Below are positions 1 to 9,651 of a stretch of 64,000 bases of DNA, one piece after another (position 1 is the first letter of the stretch; each line of letters begins with the position of its first letter). The translations under genes and the position numbers were made by a program. The notes under the pieces are model-generated. The model made no database searches. It worked only from the letters and a program-made list of their open reading frames with translations, and was not told the origin of the DNA. The DNA comes from Robbsia andropogonis (lineage in GTDB: Bacteria > Pseudomonadota > Gammaproteobacteria > Burkholderiales > Burkholderiaceae): NCBI RefSeq assembly GCF_000970345.1, contig NZ_LAQU01000001.1:1-64000 (forward strand), read 5' to 3'.

Positions 1-28
1 TCCCTGTGTGCCTTGCGCCGCACCGCGA

Positions 29-2746
29 TCAGGAGCGCCACCCGCCAGCGAGCAACGACAGGTCCGCGAGCGTAAACAACACGCCCACCGATCCCGACGC
101 GGCCAGATAACGGGGCTCCCATTGTGGCGTGAACTTGTTCTTGAACGCGCGCAAACCGCGGAAGTTGTAAAAACGCCCGCCGAATCGCCACGTCAGTGCA
201 CCCAGACGGAACCACGGCGAGGCCAACGGGCTGGGCGTCATGCCGGACAATGGCGACATGCCGAGGCTCAACGTGCGCAGACCCGCTTTTTTCAGATGCA
301 AGGCCAGCGACGTGAACAGGTATTCCATCGTGTACGGCGAAGCCTCATTCAAATGCCGCATGACGCCGATGGTCGCCTCTTCGTTTAAATCGGTCGTCAT
401 GAACGTGCTGAACGCCACGGGCAGGCCATTTTGCGAAATTACGATCACGCTCTGCGACGCCAGATATTCCGGTGTGAACGCGGCGACCGAAAAACTCTTC
501 TCTTTTGCCGAACGGCTGTCCAGCCAGGTATCCGAGATACGGCGCAAGGTTGGCACGAACGCATGGACGTGCGCCTTGTCCACTACTTGCATGGAAAGAC
601 CATCTTTTTCACCCCGCTTCATCGCATAACGCAAATTGGCGCGATGCGGTCCCGTCATCTCGAACGCATGCAGGTCGATCTGCGCCTCCTCTCCGAGCTT
701 GACCAGCGTCAGACCCGCATCGAGATACAACGGCAGCGCCTCGGCCCGCACCTGATAAAACGCCGCGCGGCCACCATGCGCATGCGCCAACGCCACGAAC
801 TCGCGAATCAACCCGGCCCATTCGTCGCGTGCCCCGACCGGATCATGCAACGCGGCCCACGTGCGGCCACGCTTGGCATACATCAGAAAGGCCTTTCGCG
901 ACTTGGAAAACAGAAAGCTCTTGTCGCCCATCATGGCAAGGCCGGCATCACTACGTGGCTGCGCGCGCACGATGCGGCCCGCATCCGCGATATCCGAGAG
1001 CGGCGGCGCGACAAACCGGCCGCGCGCGGGCCGCAGCAATTGCCAGACCGACAACGCCGCGGCAAGTAGCACCGCCCCCAGCACGGTCCGTAATGCCCGC
1101 GGAGCGCGTTCGTCGAACGCAAAAGCCGACCACAGGTCGTCCGTGTATGGCACGTTACGGAACGCATAAAACATGAGCCAGACGGACAGCGCGAGGACAA
1201 TGCCGACCGACACCATCCAGCCAAACGTGAAGCGCTCCGCGAACAGCGAGGACGATCGATTGAATTGCCGCCGCGACAAGAGCAGCAACGCGAGGATGAC
1301 CAGCAACACCCCGGCCTCGAAGAACGCTAGCCCCTTCGTTACCGACAAGGCGAGATTGATCGACACGATAATGGTTGCGAGCCACCACGCACCGTCGAGC
1401 CGACGCAACAGTCCCCGCGCGACGAACAGCAGCAACACGCCGAACAAGCTGGCCAGTATCTGCGAGCTTTCCAGCACCCAGAGCGGCAACCAGTCCTTCA
1501 ACACCGACAAGCGCGTCTTGTAAGCCGGCACCGCGCCCGAGAGCACCAGCATGCTCCCGACGGCGAATGTCAGCGTGCTGAGAAACACCGGGGCCAGCCA
1601 GCCGATTCGCACCGGCGCCAGCTTCGACTTCAGCATCCTCCCTTCGAAGACCGCCAGCAGCGCCGCGGAAAGCAGCAGCGGCAGGACGAAATAGATCACC
1701 CGATAGGCCAGCAACGCGCCGACGATCGACGACAACGGCACACTACGGCCCAGCGCGAAAGCCATCGCGGCCTCGAACACACCGAGACCGCCCGGCGTAT
1801 GGCCGATCATGCCGAGCAGTAGCGCGGCCGCATAAATCGCAACGAAATTGATGAAGCCGACATCGGCGTGCGGCAAGATGACCCATAGCGCGAGCCCGGC
1901 GGTCACGACATCGGCGATCGAGAACACCATTTCCGCCAGCAACACATTACGCGCCGGCACCGACAAGCCGAGCGCGTTGAACCATCGCATCCAGCGCGGC
2001 AATGACGGCGCCGGCGAGGCGACCGCGGGTGCGGCGCCGCCATCGAAGCCCGCCACGATCTCGATGGGCTCACCCACCAATTCGACCGCGTTGGCCGTGC
2101 GGCGCGTCGCGCCTAATCGCACTGCCCGCGCTTCCTTGCCACAGCCCATCACCAAGGCGACGAAGGCGAGCACGATCATCCCGCCCATGATCCGGAGCAT
2201 CCATGCCGGCAGACGGAACATCGGTGCCAGGTGGGTCGCGCTGAACAACATGCCGGCACCGGTCATCACTGCCAGGGTCAGCGCCAGCGTTACGCTGGTG
2301 AACGCCGTCAAGCGACCAACTTGGGCGGGCTGCACGCCGTTCGCCCCGTAGACGCGCAAGCGTACCGCGCCCCCCGTCAATGCGCCGAAACCGGTCACGT
2401 TACCAAGCGCGGAACCGACACTCGCGCCGATCCACAGGTTCGTGCGGCTGACGGTGGCGCCCACGTAGCGCAGTCCTGCCCAATCGCGCGCCACCAGCGC
2501 GACATAACTCACCGCCGTGGCAGCCAGTGAGGCGGCCCAGACATTCAGACTCAGTGCACGGAGCTCGCGAACGATCTGCGGGTAGTCGACACGCCGCAAG
2601 ATATGTTGGAACACCACTAGCAAGACCACGCAAAGCGCCAACGCCGCCAATGGACCGACGAACCGCCGAGCCGAGCCGTGCATGAACACGAATGGCTTGC
2701 GCCATGCGGCGCGCGCGGAAACAGTGAGGTCTTCGGGCGATTTCAT
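29..2746 (-). CDS. mprF: MprF-type phosphatidylglycerol lysyltransferase/flippase
   Basis: Bifunctional inner-membrane protein of about 905 residues. By family knowledge it transfers lysine from Lys-tRNA to phosphatidylglycerol and flips the product outward, lowering surface negative charge and sensitivity to cationic peptides and acid. The N-terminal two thirds (about residues 25-570) is a series of hydrophobic segments and includes the flippase signature GHTPGGLGVFEAAMAF near residue 320. The C-terminal third is a soluble DUF2156 (GNAT-like) synthase domain, with PHRANLRYAMKRGEKDGL near residue 695. Length matches the family. ATG start at 2746. The gene lies 240 bp downstream of the amino-acid decarboxylase on the same strand; both are often linked to acid tolerance, but co-transcription is not shown. 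The stop lies only 28 bases from the window edge. Confidence 0.9.
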   Translation of the reverse strand: MKSPEDLTVSARAAWRKPFVFMHGSARRFVGPLAALALCVVLLVVFQHILRRVDYPQIVRELRALSLNVWAASLAATAVSYVALVARDWAGLRYVGATVSRTNLWIGASVGSALGNVTGFGALTGGAVRLRVYGANGVQPAQVGRLTAFTSVTLALTLAVMTGAGMLFSATHLAPMFRLPAWMLRIMGGMIVLAFVALVMGCGKEARAVRLGATRRTANAVELVGEPIEIVAGFDGGAAPAVASPAPSLPRWMRWFNALGLSVPARNVLLAEMVFSIADVVTAGLALWVILPHADVGFINFVAIYAAALLLGMIGHTPGGLGVFEAAMAFALGRSVPLSSIVGALLAYRVIYFVLPLLLSAALLAVFEGRMLKSKLAPVRIGWLAPVFLSTLTFAVGSMLVLSGAVPAYKTRLSVLKDWLPLWVLESSQILASLFGVLLLFVARGLLRRLDGAWWLATIIVSINLALSVTKGLAFFEAGVLLVILALLLLSRRQFNRSSSLFAERFTFGWMVSVGIVLALSVWLMFYAFRNVPYTDDLWSAFAFDERAPRALRTVLGAVLLAAALSVWQLLRPARGRFVAPPLSDIADAGRIVRAQPRSDAGLAMMGDKSFLFSKSRKAFLMYAKRGRTWAALHDPVGARDEWAGLIREFVALAHAHGGRAAFYQVRAEALPLYLDAGLTLVKLGEEAQIDLHAFEMTGPHRANLRYAMKRGEKDGLSMQVVDKAHVHAFVPTLRRISDTWLDSRSAKEKSFSVAAFTPEYLASQSVIVISQNGLPVAFSTFMTTDLNEEATIGVMRHLNEASPYTMEYLFTSLALHLKKAGLRTLSLGMSPLSGMTPSPLASPWFRLGALTWRFGGRFYNFRGLRAFKNKFTPQWEPRYLAASGSVGVLFTLADLSLLAGGWRS

Positions 2747-2986
2747 CGTCGTTCCAGGCGGTGCAGACCGGCGCCTGGCGCCGGCGCGAATATCAATATT
2801 TCAGACAAGTATCTCAAAGATCGTCGCTGCGGTGCGCCTGCGTGCGGAAAACGCACGGCGCGGCAGGGTTTTGCATGGGATTTCCGAAGGGAACGACAAT
2901 GCCGATGCGGTGAAAAAACGACACGGCGCAGCTGTCGTAAGAGACATCGGCGCAGCGTAGCGCCGACGGTGCAGTGTGCGAAACGA

Positions 2987-5254
2987 TCAACGCACGCAGT
3001 CGACGAAATATTCGATGCGACCGTTGATCACCTCGCCGACGAGACCATGGATGTCGGTATGGAAGCCTGGAAAGCGCTCGTTGAAATCGCGTGCGAACTT
3101 CAGGTACTGAACGATGATCTTGTTGAATCGCTCACCGGGGACCAGCAACGGAATGCCCGGCGGATACGGCGTCAGCAGGATACTGGTAACGCGTCCGTCC
3201 AATTCGTCGATGGGTACCCGATCGATTTCCCGGTGGGCCAGTTTCGCGAAGGCATCTGCCGGTTTCATCGCCGGCTCCATATTCGACAGATACATCTCCG
3301 TGGTCACCCGTGCGATATCGTTCGCACGATAGACGCTGTGGATCTGGTTGCACAGATCGCGCAGCCCTACTCGCTCGTATTGCGGGAATTGAGCCGCGAA
3401 CTCCGGCAGCACACGCCACAATGGCTGGTTCGCATCGTAGTCGTCCTTGAACTGCTGCAACTCGGTGACCATGCTGTTCCAGCGGCCCTTGGTGATGCCG
3501 ATGGTGAACATGATAAAGAACGAATACAAACCGGTCTTCTCGACGATGATGCCGTGTTCGGCCAGATATTTGGTCACGATCGCGGCAGGGATGCCGCTTT
3601 CGCCGAACTCGCCGTCGATGTCGAGGCCCGGCGTGACGATGGTCGCCTTGATCGGGTCCAACATGTTGAAACCGTCAGCCAGGTTACCGAAGCCATGCCA
3701 GCGATCACCGGGGCGCAGCATCCACTCCTCCCGGTCGCCGATCCCTTCGTTCGCAAGGGAGTCCGGCCCCCATACAGAGAACCACCAGTCTTCGGCGTAG
3801 TCGTGTCCCACCTTGCGCATGGCGCGACGGAAGTCCAACGCTTCGGCGATCGACTCCTCCACCAACGCGGTGCCGCCCGGCGCTTCCATCATCGCGGCCG
3901 CCACGTCGCACGAAGCGATGATCGCGTAGTTCGGGCTGGTCGACGTGTGCATCAGATACGCTTCATTGAAGCGGTGCTTGTCGAACGTCGACTGCGCCGA
4001 ATCCTGCACCAGGATCTGCGAGGCCTGCGAGATGCCGGCCAGCAGTTTGTGCGTCGAATGCGTGGCGAACACGAGCGCCCGCGTACGAGGCCGGTCATGC
4101 CCCATTGCATGCATGTTCTTATAGAAGCTGTGGAATTCGGCGTGTGGCAGCCAGGCTTCGTCGAAATGCAGCGTATCCACCAGATCGCCGAGCAGGTCCT
4201 TGATCATCTCGACGTTGTACACCACCCCGTCGTAGGTACTCTGTGTGATCGTCAGAATGCGTGGCTTCATCGACGGATTCTTCTGCAAGGCCTCGCGCGC
4301 GAACGGATTCGCCTCGATCTTCTTGCGGATGTTCTCCGGGCGGAACTCGTCGAGCGGAATCGGACCGATCAAGCCGTAGTGGTTCCGCGTGGGCGTCAGG
4401 AAAATCGGAATCGCACCCGTCATCGTGATCGCATGGAGGATCGACTTGTGGCAGTTACGGTCCACCAGCACGATGTCGCCCGGCGCCACGGTGGCGTGCC
4501 AGACGATCTTGTTCGACGTCGAGGTGCCGTTGGTGACGAAGAACAGGTGATCGGCCGAGAAGATCCGCGCGGCGTTCTGCTCGGAGCGTGCCACCGGGCC
4601 GGTGTGATCCAGCAACTGGCCAAGCTCGTCCACCGCGTTGCAGACGTCCGAACGCAGCATGTTCTCACCAAAGAACTGGTGGAACATCTGCCCCAGCGGA
4701 CTCTTCAGGAATGCCACGCCACCCGAGTGGCCCGGGCAGTGCCACGAATAGGAACCATCGGCCGCGTAATGCGTAAGGGCACGGAAAAACGGCGGCGCCA
4801 GCGAGTCGAGATAGGTCTTCGCCTCGCGAATGATGTGACGCGCGACGAACTCCGGCGTGTCTTCGAACATATGAATGAAGCCGTGCAACTCCCGCAACAC
4901 ATCGTTCGGAATATGCCGCGACGTGCGCGTTTCCCCATACAGGAAAATCGGCAGGTCCGCATTGCGACGGCGCACCGCATCCACGAATGCACGTAACGCG
5001 ACGATCGCGTGCGCCAGTTCGCCGGCCTCGTTGTCGTCCACCAGACCAAATTCGTCATCGTCGATCGACAGGATGAAGCAGGATGCCCGGCTCGCCTGCT
5101 GCGCAAACGATGTCAGGTCGCCATAGCTGGTGAGGCCGAGTACTTCCATGCCTTCTTTTTCAATCGCCTCGGCGAGCGAGCGGATGCCGGAACCCGAGAT
5201 GTTCTCGGAACGGAAGTCCTCGTCGATAATGACGACGGGAAAGCGAAATTTCAT
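2987..5254 (-). CDS. Orn/Lys/Arg decarboxylase, fold type I PLP enzyme
   Basis: Cytoplasmic PLP-dependent decarboxylase of 755 residues, converting a basic amino acid to its polyamine or diamine with proton consumption. Family organisation is complete: N-terminal wing domain starting MKFRFPVVIIDEDF, then the PLP core with SYSWHCPGHSGGVAF, and the Schiff-base lysine in ATHSTHKLLAG near residue 400. The C-terminal domain ends GRIEYFVDCVR. I chose the ATG at 5254 because a GGAG lies 8 bases upstream and the family begins here; the frame stays open 14 codons further. Substrate (arginine, lysine or ornithine) cannot be fixed by eye, although Burkholderia relatives are usually annotated as arginine or lysine decarboxylase. 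Its neighbour dcd lies upstream on the same strand. Confidence 0.9.
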   Translation of the reverse strand: MKFRFPVVIIDEDFRSENISGSGIRSLAEAIEKEGMEVLGLTSYGDLTSFAQQASRASCFILSIDDDEFGLVDDNEAGELAHAIVALRAFVDAVRRRNADLPIFLYGETRTSRHIPNDVLRELHGFIHMFEDTPEFVARHIIREAKTYLDSLAPPFFRALTHYAADGSYSWHCPGHSGGVAFLKSPLGQMFHQFFGENMLRSDVCNAVDELGQLLDHTGPVARSEQNAARIFSADHLFFVTNGTSTSNKIVWHATVAPGDIVLVDRNCHKSILHAITMTGAIPIFLTPTRNHYGLIGPIPLDEFRPENIRKKIEANPFAREALQKNPSMKPRILTITQSTYDGVVYNVEMIKDLLGDLVDTLHFDEAWLPHAEFHSFYKNMHAMGHDRPRTRALVFATHSTHKLLAGISQASQILVQDSAQSTFDKHRFNEAYLMHTSTSPNYAIIASCDVAAAMMEAPGGTALVEESIAEALDFRRAMRKVGHDYAEDWWFSVWGPDSLANEGIGDREEWMLRPGDRWHGFGNLADGFNMLDPIKATIVTPGLDIDGEFGESGIPAAIVTKYLAEHGIIVEKTGLYSFFIMFTIGITKGRWNSMVTELQQFKDDYDANQPLWRVLPEFAAQFPQYERVGLRDLCNQIHSVYRANDIARVTTEMYLSNMEPAMKPADAFAKLAHREIDRVPIDELDGRVTSILLTPYPPGIPLLVPGERFNKIIVQYLKFARDFNERFPGFHTDIHGLVGEVINGRIEYFVDCVR

Positions 5255-5472
5255 GCGGAGAACTCCGTCGAAAGCGCCGATGGCAAGCGAAGCCACTCGG
5301 GATGGACGAAAAACGCGTCAAGGAAAGCGTGGCATACCGAAGAAACCCGGCCACCACGTGCGCCCGACGAAAATAAGAACGAGAAAGCCTGGACGAATAA
5401 TGTGAAGCCCGTGCGACAAAAGCAAAGCCATGTCACGATGCGACCCGGGCGGGTGCCACGACACGCGCCGTT

Positions 5473-5490
5473 CACCGGATCGATCCGGTG
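5473..5490. repeat. 18-bp perfect palindrome between dcd and the decarboxylase gene
   Basis: CACCGGATCGATCCGGTG reads the same on both strands. It lies 48 bp beyond the dcd stop, upstream of the decarboxylase start. No T-run follows on the minus strand, so a dimeric-protein operator for the decarboxylase promoter or a rho-dependent stop hairpin are both possible. Confidence 0.5.
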
Positions 5491-5537
5491 CCGTCCGTCT
5501 CGGCTGTGCCGGCGGCTCCGGGCCAAACCAACGCCGC

Positions 5538-6107
5538 TCAGGTCTTCGGCAGGGTCACGCCTACCTGCGACTGATATTTACCGCCACGATCCCGGTACGA
5601 AGTCTGGCAGACCTCGTCGCTTTCAAAAAACAGCACTTGCGCCACACCCTCATTGGCGTAGATCTTGGCCGGCAGCGGCGTGGTGTTCGAAAACTCGAGG
5701 GTGACATACCCCTCCCACTCCGGCTCGAACGGCGTCACGTTGACGATGATGCCGCAACGCGCATAGGTCGACTTGCCGAGGCACACCGTCAGCACGTTAC
5801 GCGGGATGCGGAAATATTCGACGGTACGTGCCAGCGCGAAAGAATTCGGCGGGATGATACAGACATCGCCCTTGAAATCGACGAACGACTTCTCGTCGAA
5901 ATTCTTCGGATCGACGATCGTCGAATTGATATTGGTAAAAATCTTGAATTCGTCAGCGCAACGGATGTCGTAGCCGTAGCTCGACGTGCCATAGCTCACG
6001 ACCTTCTGGCCATGCTCGCCCACCCTGACTTGGTCGGGTTCGAACGGCTCGATCATCTTGTCGGATTCCGCCATGCGGCGAATCCAGTTATCGGATTTAA
6101 TCGTCAT
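5538..6107 (-). CDS. dcd: dCTP deaminase
   Basis: Deaminates dCTP to dUTP, feeding dTMP synthesis; cytoplasmic homotrimer. The 189-residue product has the usual length and the family start [14 protein letters not shown]. It carries the trimeric dUTPase-fold signatures: [14 protein letters not shown] near residue 105, [12 protein letters not shown], and [20 protein letters not shown], followed by a C-terminal lid ending [10 protein letters not shown]. The frame is open 14 codons upstream, but the ATG at 6107 matches the family. No strong ribosome binding site precedes it. It sits between the SOD-like lipoprotein and decarboxylase genes; apbC-dcd-decarboxylase linkage is common in Burkholderia. 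Confidence 0.95.
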   Translation of the reverse strand: MTIKSDNWIRRMAESDKMIEPFEPDQVRVGEHGQKVVSYGTSSYGYDIRCADEFKIFTNINSTIVDPKNFDEKSFVDFKGDVCIIPPNSFALARTVEYFRIPRNVLTVCLGKSTYARCGIIVNVTPFEPEWEGYVTLEFSNTTPLPAKIYANEGVAQVLFFESDEVCQTSYRDRGGKYQSQVGVTLPKT

Positions 6108-6255
6108 CTCGGGGCAGGCGTCTTGAGCAACCGCGCGGACGCACCGCACGGCAGGATCGATAAAAGCGGCATTCTACTCGATTGCCACGCGGTAAAGACG
6201 TTGCTTGCGGGGGAGGGAGCAGATACCCGCAAACCACTGCGGTGTCGCGGGCCGC

Positions 6256-7152
6256 TCAACGATGCACGACGCCGCAGGCCAGCACCCCTCCCGCCGGGTC
6301 CTTCGTGGGTGGTACCGGCCAGCGCAGATGGACGCTGTCCGGAGAGTCGCCCGGCAGATCCGCGTCACCCGGCTTGCGTTTGCCGGATGACGGCGCCCCT
6401 TTCTTGCCACTGGGCTTTCCGGACCGCTTCGCCGCCGACCGTTCCGCGGCGTCGCCGGCCTGCTGCCTGGCCTGCTGCCTGGCCTGCTCCTCGGCAAGGC
6501 TCGCGCGATCGACATACCCCTCATGCACGACGAGGGTCCGTCCGACAATGGACCGCAGGCCGTCCAACGACATCTCCGGCAGCACGAAGAATCCCACGGC
6601 CGTGCCGGTGGCATCCGCCCATATCCGTGTCAGCGCGTCATCCTGCCAGGCGGGACTGATCGCGTCGCGGGTCAACCCGACACCGCCGCTGCTTTCCCGC
6701 TGGCGCGCCAGCGCCGTGCCGGGCGGAACGATATCGGCCAGCTCCAGACGCGGCCCGACGTGACCGGCGTCGGGGCCGCCACAATCGCCCCCCTGATGCA
6801 AGGCAAACGCGTGGGCGGTGTTCGGCGTCAGCCCGACGATGTCGTATGTCACCTGCACGCCCTCGGGACGCTGCGTCAGCGCCACCGTGCCACGTGCCGT
6901 ATGCCCAGGCGTGGGACGCAATGTCGCATCGGCGCGCAGGGGGTGGGTCACAAAAACGGCGCACCCGCCGAGCGCCACGCTGGCAGCGCCGGCCATGCAC
7001 GCCGCCCGCGCATGGCGCCACCATCTACCCGACCTCATCGCCGCGCCCTTCGCCGGCACGCCCGCCAAGGCATCCGACCCTGCAAGCGGGGCCGCAACCT
7101 GCCGTCTTTCATGCAGATCATCGCCACGGTTCGCTTGCTTGCATTCGGTCAT
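6256..7152 (-). CDS. Degenerate Cu/Zn superoxide dismutase-like lipoprotein
   Basis: A SodC-family fold (SOD_Cu) is recognisable from HAFALHQGGDC, TLVVHEGYVD and the C-terminal GGVLACGVVHR. The first copper His of the usual FHVH motif is Ala here (FALH), and the zinc-binding His residues are not visible after AGHVGP, so classical dismutase activity is doubtful. A lipobox (ASVALGGC, Cys near residue 62) predicts attachment to a membrane facing the periplasm. About 50 residues rich in Gln, Lys, Ser and Gly are inserted before the last strand. Start choice: ATG at 7152 has an excellent AGGGGAGG site 18 bp after apbC; an inner ATG at 7038 begins a tidier signal peptide with a weaker site. It probably forms a transcript with apbC. 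Confidence 0.7.
   Translation of the reverse strand: MTECKQANRGDDLHERRQVAAPLAGSDALAGVPAKGAAMRSGRWWRHARAACMAGAASVALGGCAVFVTHPLRADATLRPTPGHTARGTVALTQRPEGVQVTYDIVGLTPNTAHAFALHQGGDCGGPDAGHVGPRLELADIVPPGTALARQRESSGGVGLTRDAISPAWQDDALTRIWADATGTAVGFFVLPEMSLDGLRSIVGRTLVVHEGYVDRASLAEEQARQQARQQAGDAAERSAAKRSGKPSGKKGAPSSGKRKPGDADLPGDSPDSVHLRWPVPPTKDPAGGVLACGVVHR
6457..6488. repeat. 12-bp tandem repeat inside the SOD-like gene
   Basis: The unit GGCCTGCTGCCT occurs twice in full (6457-6468, 6469-6480) and once in part (6481-6488). It encodes repeated Ala-Arg-Gln-Gln in the linker of the SOD-like protein. In-frame copy-number change would lengthen or shorten the linker without disrupting the gene. Confidence 0.7.
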
Positions 7153-7169
7153 CTATCCTCCCCTGCTGC

Positions 7170-8288
7170 CTAAGAATTCTGCACGACGATCGTCGGGAAC
7201 TTCGCGGACATGTCGCGATGCTTCGCCGCAACCGACACCGCTATCCGACGCGCGATATCCCGATACGCACCGGCAATCGCACCATCCGGCGCCGCCACGA
7301 CCGTCGGGACGCCTGCGTCGGCTTGCTGCCTGATGGCGATATCCAGCGGCAGCGCGCCGAGAAAATCCACATTGTAGTCACCACACATCCGCTCGGCCCC
7401 GCCGCTGCCGAAGATAGGTTCGGCATGGCCGCAATTCGAGCATACATGAATGCTCATGTTTTCTACGATGCCGAGGATGGGGATTCCCACTTTCTCGAAC
7501 ATTTTCAGCCCCTTGCGCGCATCCAGCAGCGCCAGGTCTTGCGGCGTGGTGACGATCACCGCGCCCGTCACCGGCACTTTCTGCGCCAGCGTCAACTGAA
7601 TGTCGCCGGTACCGGGTGGCATATCGACGATCAGGTAGTCGAGGTCCTGCCAATTCGTCTGGTTCAAAAGCTGATCAAGCGCAGACGACACCATCGGACC
7701 ACGCCAGACCATCGGGTTATCCTGCGCCACGAGGAAACCGATCGAATTGACTTGCAGGCCATGACCGGTCATGGGCTCCATCGATTTGCCATCGGTCGTC
7801 TCCGGCTGCCCCGAAATGCCCAGCAACAACGGCTGCGACGGACCATAAATGTCCGCATCCAGCACCCCTACGCGCGCACCGTCGGCGACCAACGCCAAGG
7901 CGATATTTGCCGCCGTCGTACTCTTGCCCACGCCACCTTTGCCGGACGCCACCGCGATGATGTTCTTCACGTTCGGCAACAGCTTCACCCCCCTCTGCAC
8001 CGCGTGCGCGACAATCTTATGGTCGATTGCCACCTGCACGTCAGGCGACGCGCCGTCCTGTCCGTCAGCCCCTCCCGCCGTCCGGATCGCCGCCCGCACG
8101 GCGTCCTCCACGCGTGCCCGCAGCGTCGGCGCCGCCGACACGGACGGATAGCCGACCGTGACGCGCAGCGTGATGCGCTCGGGGGTGACGACGACGTCTC
8201 GCACCGCCTTGGCCGCACCGAGCGGCGCGCCGGTATAAGGGTCGAGCACTGCCGCCACGGCGGCCTCGACGATTTGCTGGTTCACCAT
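7170..8288 (-). CDS. apbC: Mrp/ApbC-family iron-sulfur carrier P-loop ATPase
   Basis: Cytoplasmic ATPase of the Mrp/NBP35 family that binds and transfers Fe-S clusters to apoproteins. The 372-residue product has an N-terminal DUF59/MIP18-like domain (about residues 1-90). The deviant Walker A VASGKGGVGKSTTAANIAL lies near residue 112, DADIYGPSQP follows, and the cluster-binding CSNCGH motif lies near residue 285. Start at 8288 is supported by AGGAGAACAGG immediately upstream; the frame is open further upstream but lacks family similarity. It is divergent from the OmpA-type lipoprotein gene and is followed after 17 bp by the SOD-like gene. Confidence 0.93.
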   Translation of the reverse strand: MVNQQIVEAAVAAVLDPYTGAPLGAAKAVRDVVVTPERITLRVTVGYPSVSAAPTLRARVEDAVRAAIRTAGGADGQDGASPDVQVAIDHKIVAHAVQRGVKLLPNVKNIIAVASGKGGVGKSTTAANIALALVADGARVGVLDADIYGPSQPLLLGISGQPETTDGKSMEPMTGHGLQVNSIGFLVAQDNPMVWRGPMVSSALDQLLNQTNWQDLDYLIVDMPPGTGDIQLTLAQKVPVTGAVIVTTPQDLALLDARKGLKMFEKVGIPILGIVENMSIHVCSNCGHAEPIFGSGGAERMCGDYNVDFLGALPLDIAIRQQADAGVPTVVAAPDGAIAGAYRDIARRIAVSVAAKHRDMSAKFPTIVVQNS

Positions 8289-8679
8289 CCTGTTCTCCTG
8301 CCTGCTCGCGGCGATTATTTTGCAAGGCACTGTTACATCGATTGCATATGCAAGCGCAGCACGGCAAGCTCCTGATAGGATAAAAGCCCGCCGCATCTAC
8401 GCACATGGTCGCGCATCGGGCGTGCGAGGTCTGATAGACCCCGTAAGGAAAACCCGGTAAGCAACCGACGTCTTTGCGGCCGTTGCCGCCCTCGATGTAC
8501 CGCATAGCCTCGCATCCGCGGTTGATCGCAGCATTGTATGTCGAGCCGGCCATTCTTTCCGAGCCGATCTGCGCGGCATGCCCGACGGCATCATGGCGCA
8601 GTCGGCTCCGTTGCCTGGCAACGCGCAGTTCTTGGCGCTGCCAGGACCATCGTATCCGTGTCCGCAATAGGAGTTTCAG
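8289..8679. other. Intergenic region between divergent apbC and the OmpA lipoprotein gene
   Basis: 391 bp that must hold both promoters. I see short inverted repeats around 8425-8460 (for example GGTCTGATAGACC), but no convincing open frame and no RNA gene I recognise. An AGGAG at 8669-8673 serves the plus-strand gene. Confidence 0.5.
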
Positions 8680-9411
8680 ATGAATCGCAAGACCCTACTC
8701 GCCCGTCAACCCCTGGCCGGCACCCCGCACCGCGCCGCTCACCGCACTGGAGCTCGCCGCGGCGTGCGGCTGTCCGTCCTGCCAGCAATCGGCGTGTTGT
8801 GCACGGCAATGCTGTTCACCGGGTGCGCAAATCAACAGCAGACCAATACCGCCGTGGGCACCGGCGCCGGCGCGGCGGTGGGCGCCGGCATCGGCGCCCT
8901 GCTGGGCAATCGTACCGGCGCGATCATCGGGGGCACGCTGGGGGCCGCCGCCGGCGGCATCACTGGCTATAACTGGGGCGCCATCAAATCGCGCTTGAGC
9001 GGCGCCAGCAAGGGTACCGGCACACAGATCACCGAGCAACAGGATGGCTCGCTGAAGGTGAATATACCGAGTTCGGTGTCCTTCGACACGAACAGCTACG
9101 AGGTCAAGCCGTCGTTCGCGCCAGTCCTCGATCAGGTTGCCCAATCGATGACCGAGAATCCGGAATTGGTGGCCCAGGTCGTCGGCCATACGGATAGCAC
9201 CGGCAGCCCTGCTTATAACCAGACGTTGTCACAGAACCGCGCGCAAAGCGTTGCGGGTTATTTGGTGCAGCATGGCGTGGCAGCCAATCGCCTGGCTGCC
9301 GAAGGACGCGGCCAGACCCAGCCGATTGCCGACAATTCAACCGAAGCCGGCCGAGCGCAGAATCGTCGCGTCGAAATCTTTCTCCGCGCCACGCGCCAGC
9401 ACGGACAGTAA
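8680..9411 (+). CDS. OmpA-family outer membrane lipoprotein with glycine-zipper segment
   Basis: Envelope protein of 243 residues, probably anchored in the outer membrane by lipid and non-covalently bound to peptidoglycan. The long basic N-terminus leads to a hydrophobic stretch and lipobox MLFTGC (Cys near residue 49). A glycine-zipper segment rich in GAGAAVGAGIGALLG follows, then a C-terminal OmpA-like domain (about residues 125-238). That domain carries the diagnostic VVGHTDSTGSPAYNQTLS and GRAQNRRVEIFL motifs, which contact meso-diaminopimelate. This is the YiaD/Pal-like arrangement. Start at 8680 has AGGAG seven bases upstream. A rho-independent terminator follows at 9570, suggesting a single-gene transcript. 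Confidence 0.9.
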   Translation: MNRKTLLARQPLAGTPHRAAHRTGARRGVRLSVLPAIGVLCTAMLFTGCANQQQTNTAVGTGAGAAVGAGIGALLGNRTGAIIGGTLGAAAGGITGYNWGAIKSRLSGASKGTGTQITEQQDGSLKVNIPSSVSFDTNSYEVKPSFAPVLDQVAQSMTENPELVAQVVGHTDSTGSPAYNQTLSQNRAQSVAGYLVQHGVAANRLAAEGRGQTQPIADNSTEAGRAQNRRVEIFLRATRQHGQ

Positions 9412-9569
9412 GCCACAAATTAACCGACGTTGCGCGACATAGAGCGAGAAAGAGGTCAACGTAGTTTTTTAAGAAAAACCGCGAACTCTCTGGCATTGCG
9501 CCTGTCTGACTTGATGGCATGTGACGGTGCCTGACCGTAGCGTGCCATTCTCCTCTTGTCGTTGTTGCT

Positions 9570-9595
9570 CCGGGGCGTTCTGCCCCGGTCTTTTT
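9570..9595 (+). terminator. Rho-independent terminator after the OmpA lipoprotein gene
   Basis: Seven GC pairs (CCGGGGC with GCCCCGG) around a 5-base loop, followed directly by TCTTTTT. It lies about 160 bp past the stop codon and separates the gene from metG. Confidence 0.85.
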
Positions 9596-9651
9596 GGCGC
9601 GGACTGTTAGAATCGGGGGCTTAGCCTGTACCGAACTCTTTCCAACGTCCT

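Noticed and set aside
240-1581. Several plus-strand open frames of 100-210 codons opposite mprF
   Set aside because: They lie entirely within mprF, have Arg/Pro-rich translations without family features, and arise from the high GC content.
2678-4996. A 772-codon plus-strand frame opposite the decarboxylase
   Set aside because: Its length is striking, but it mirrors the decarboxylase codons on the other strand and has no domain resemblance or plausible start; the minus-strand gene has a complete family pattern.
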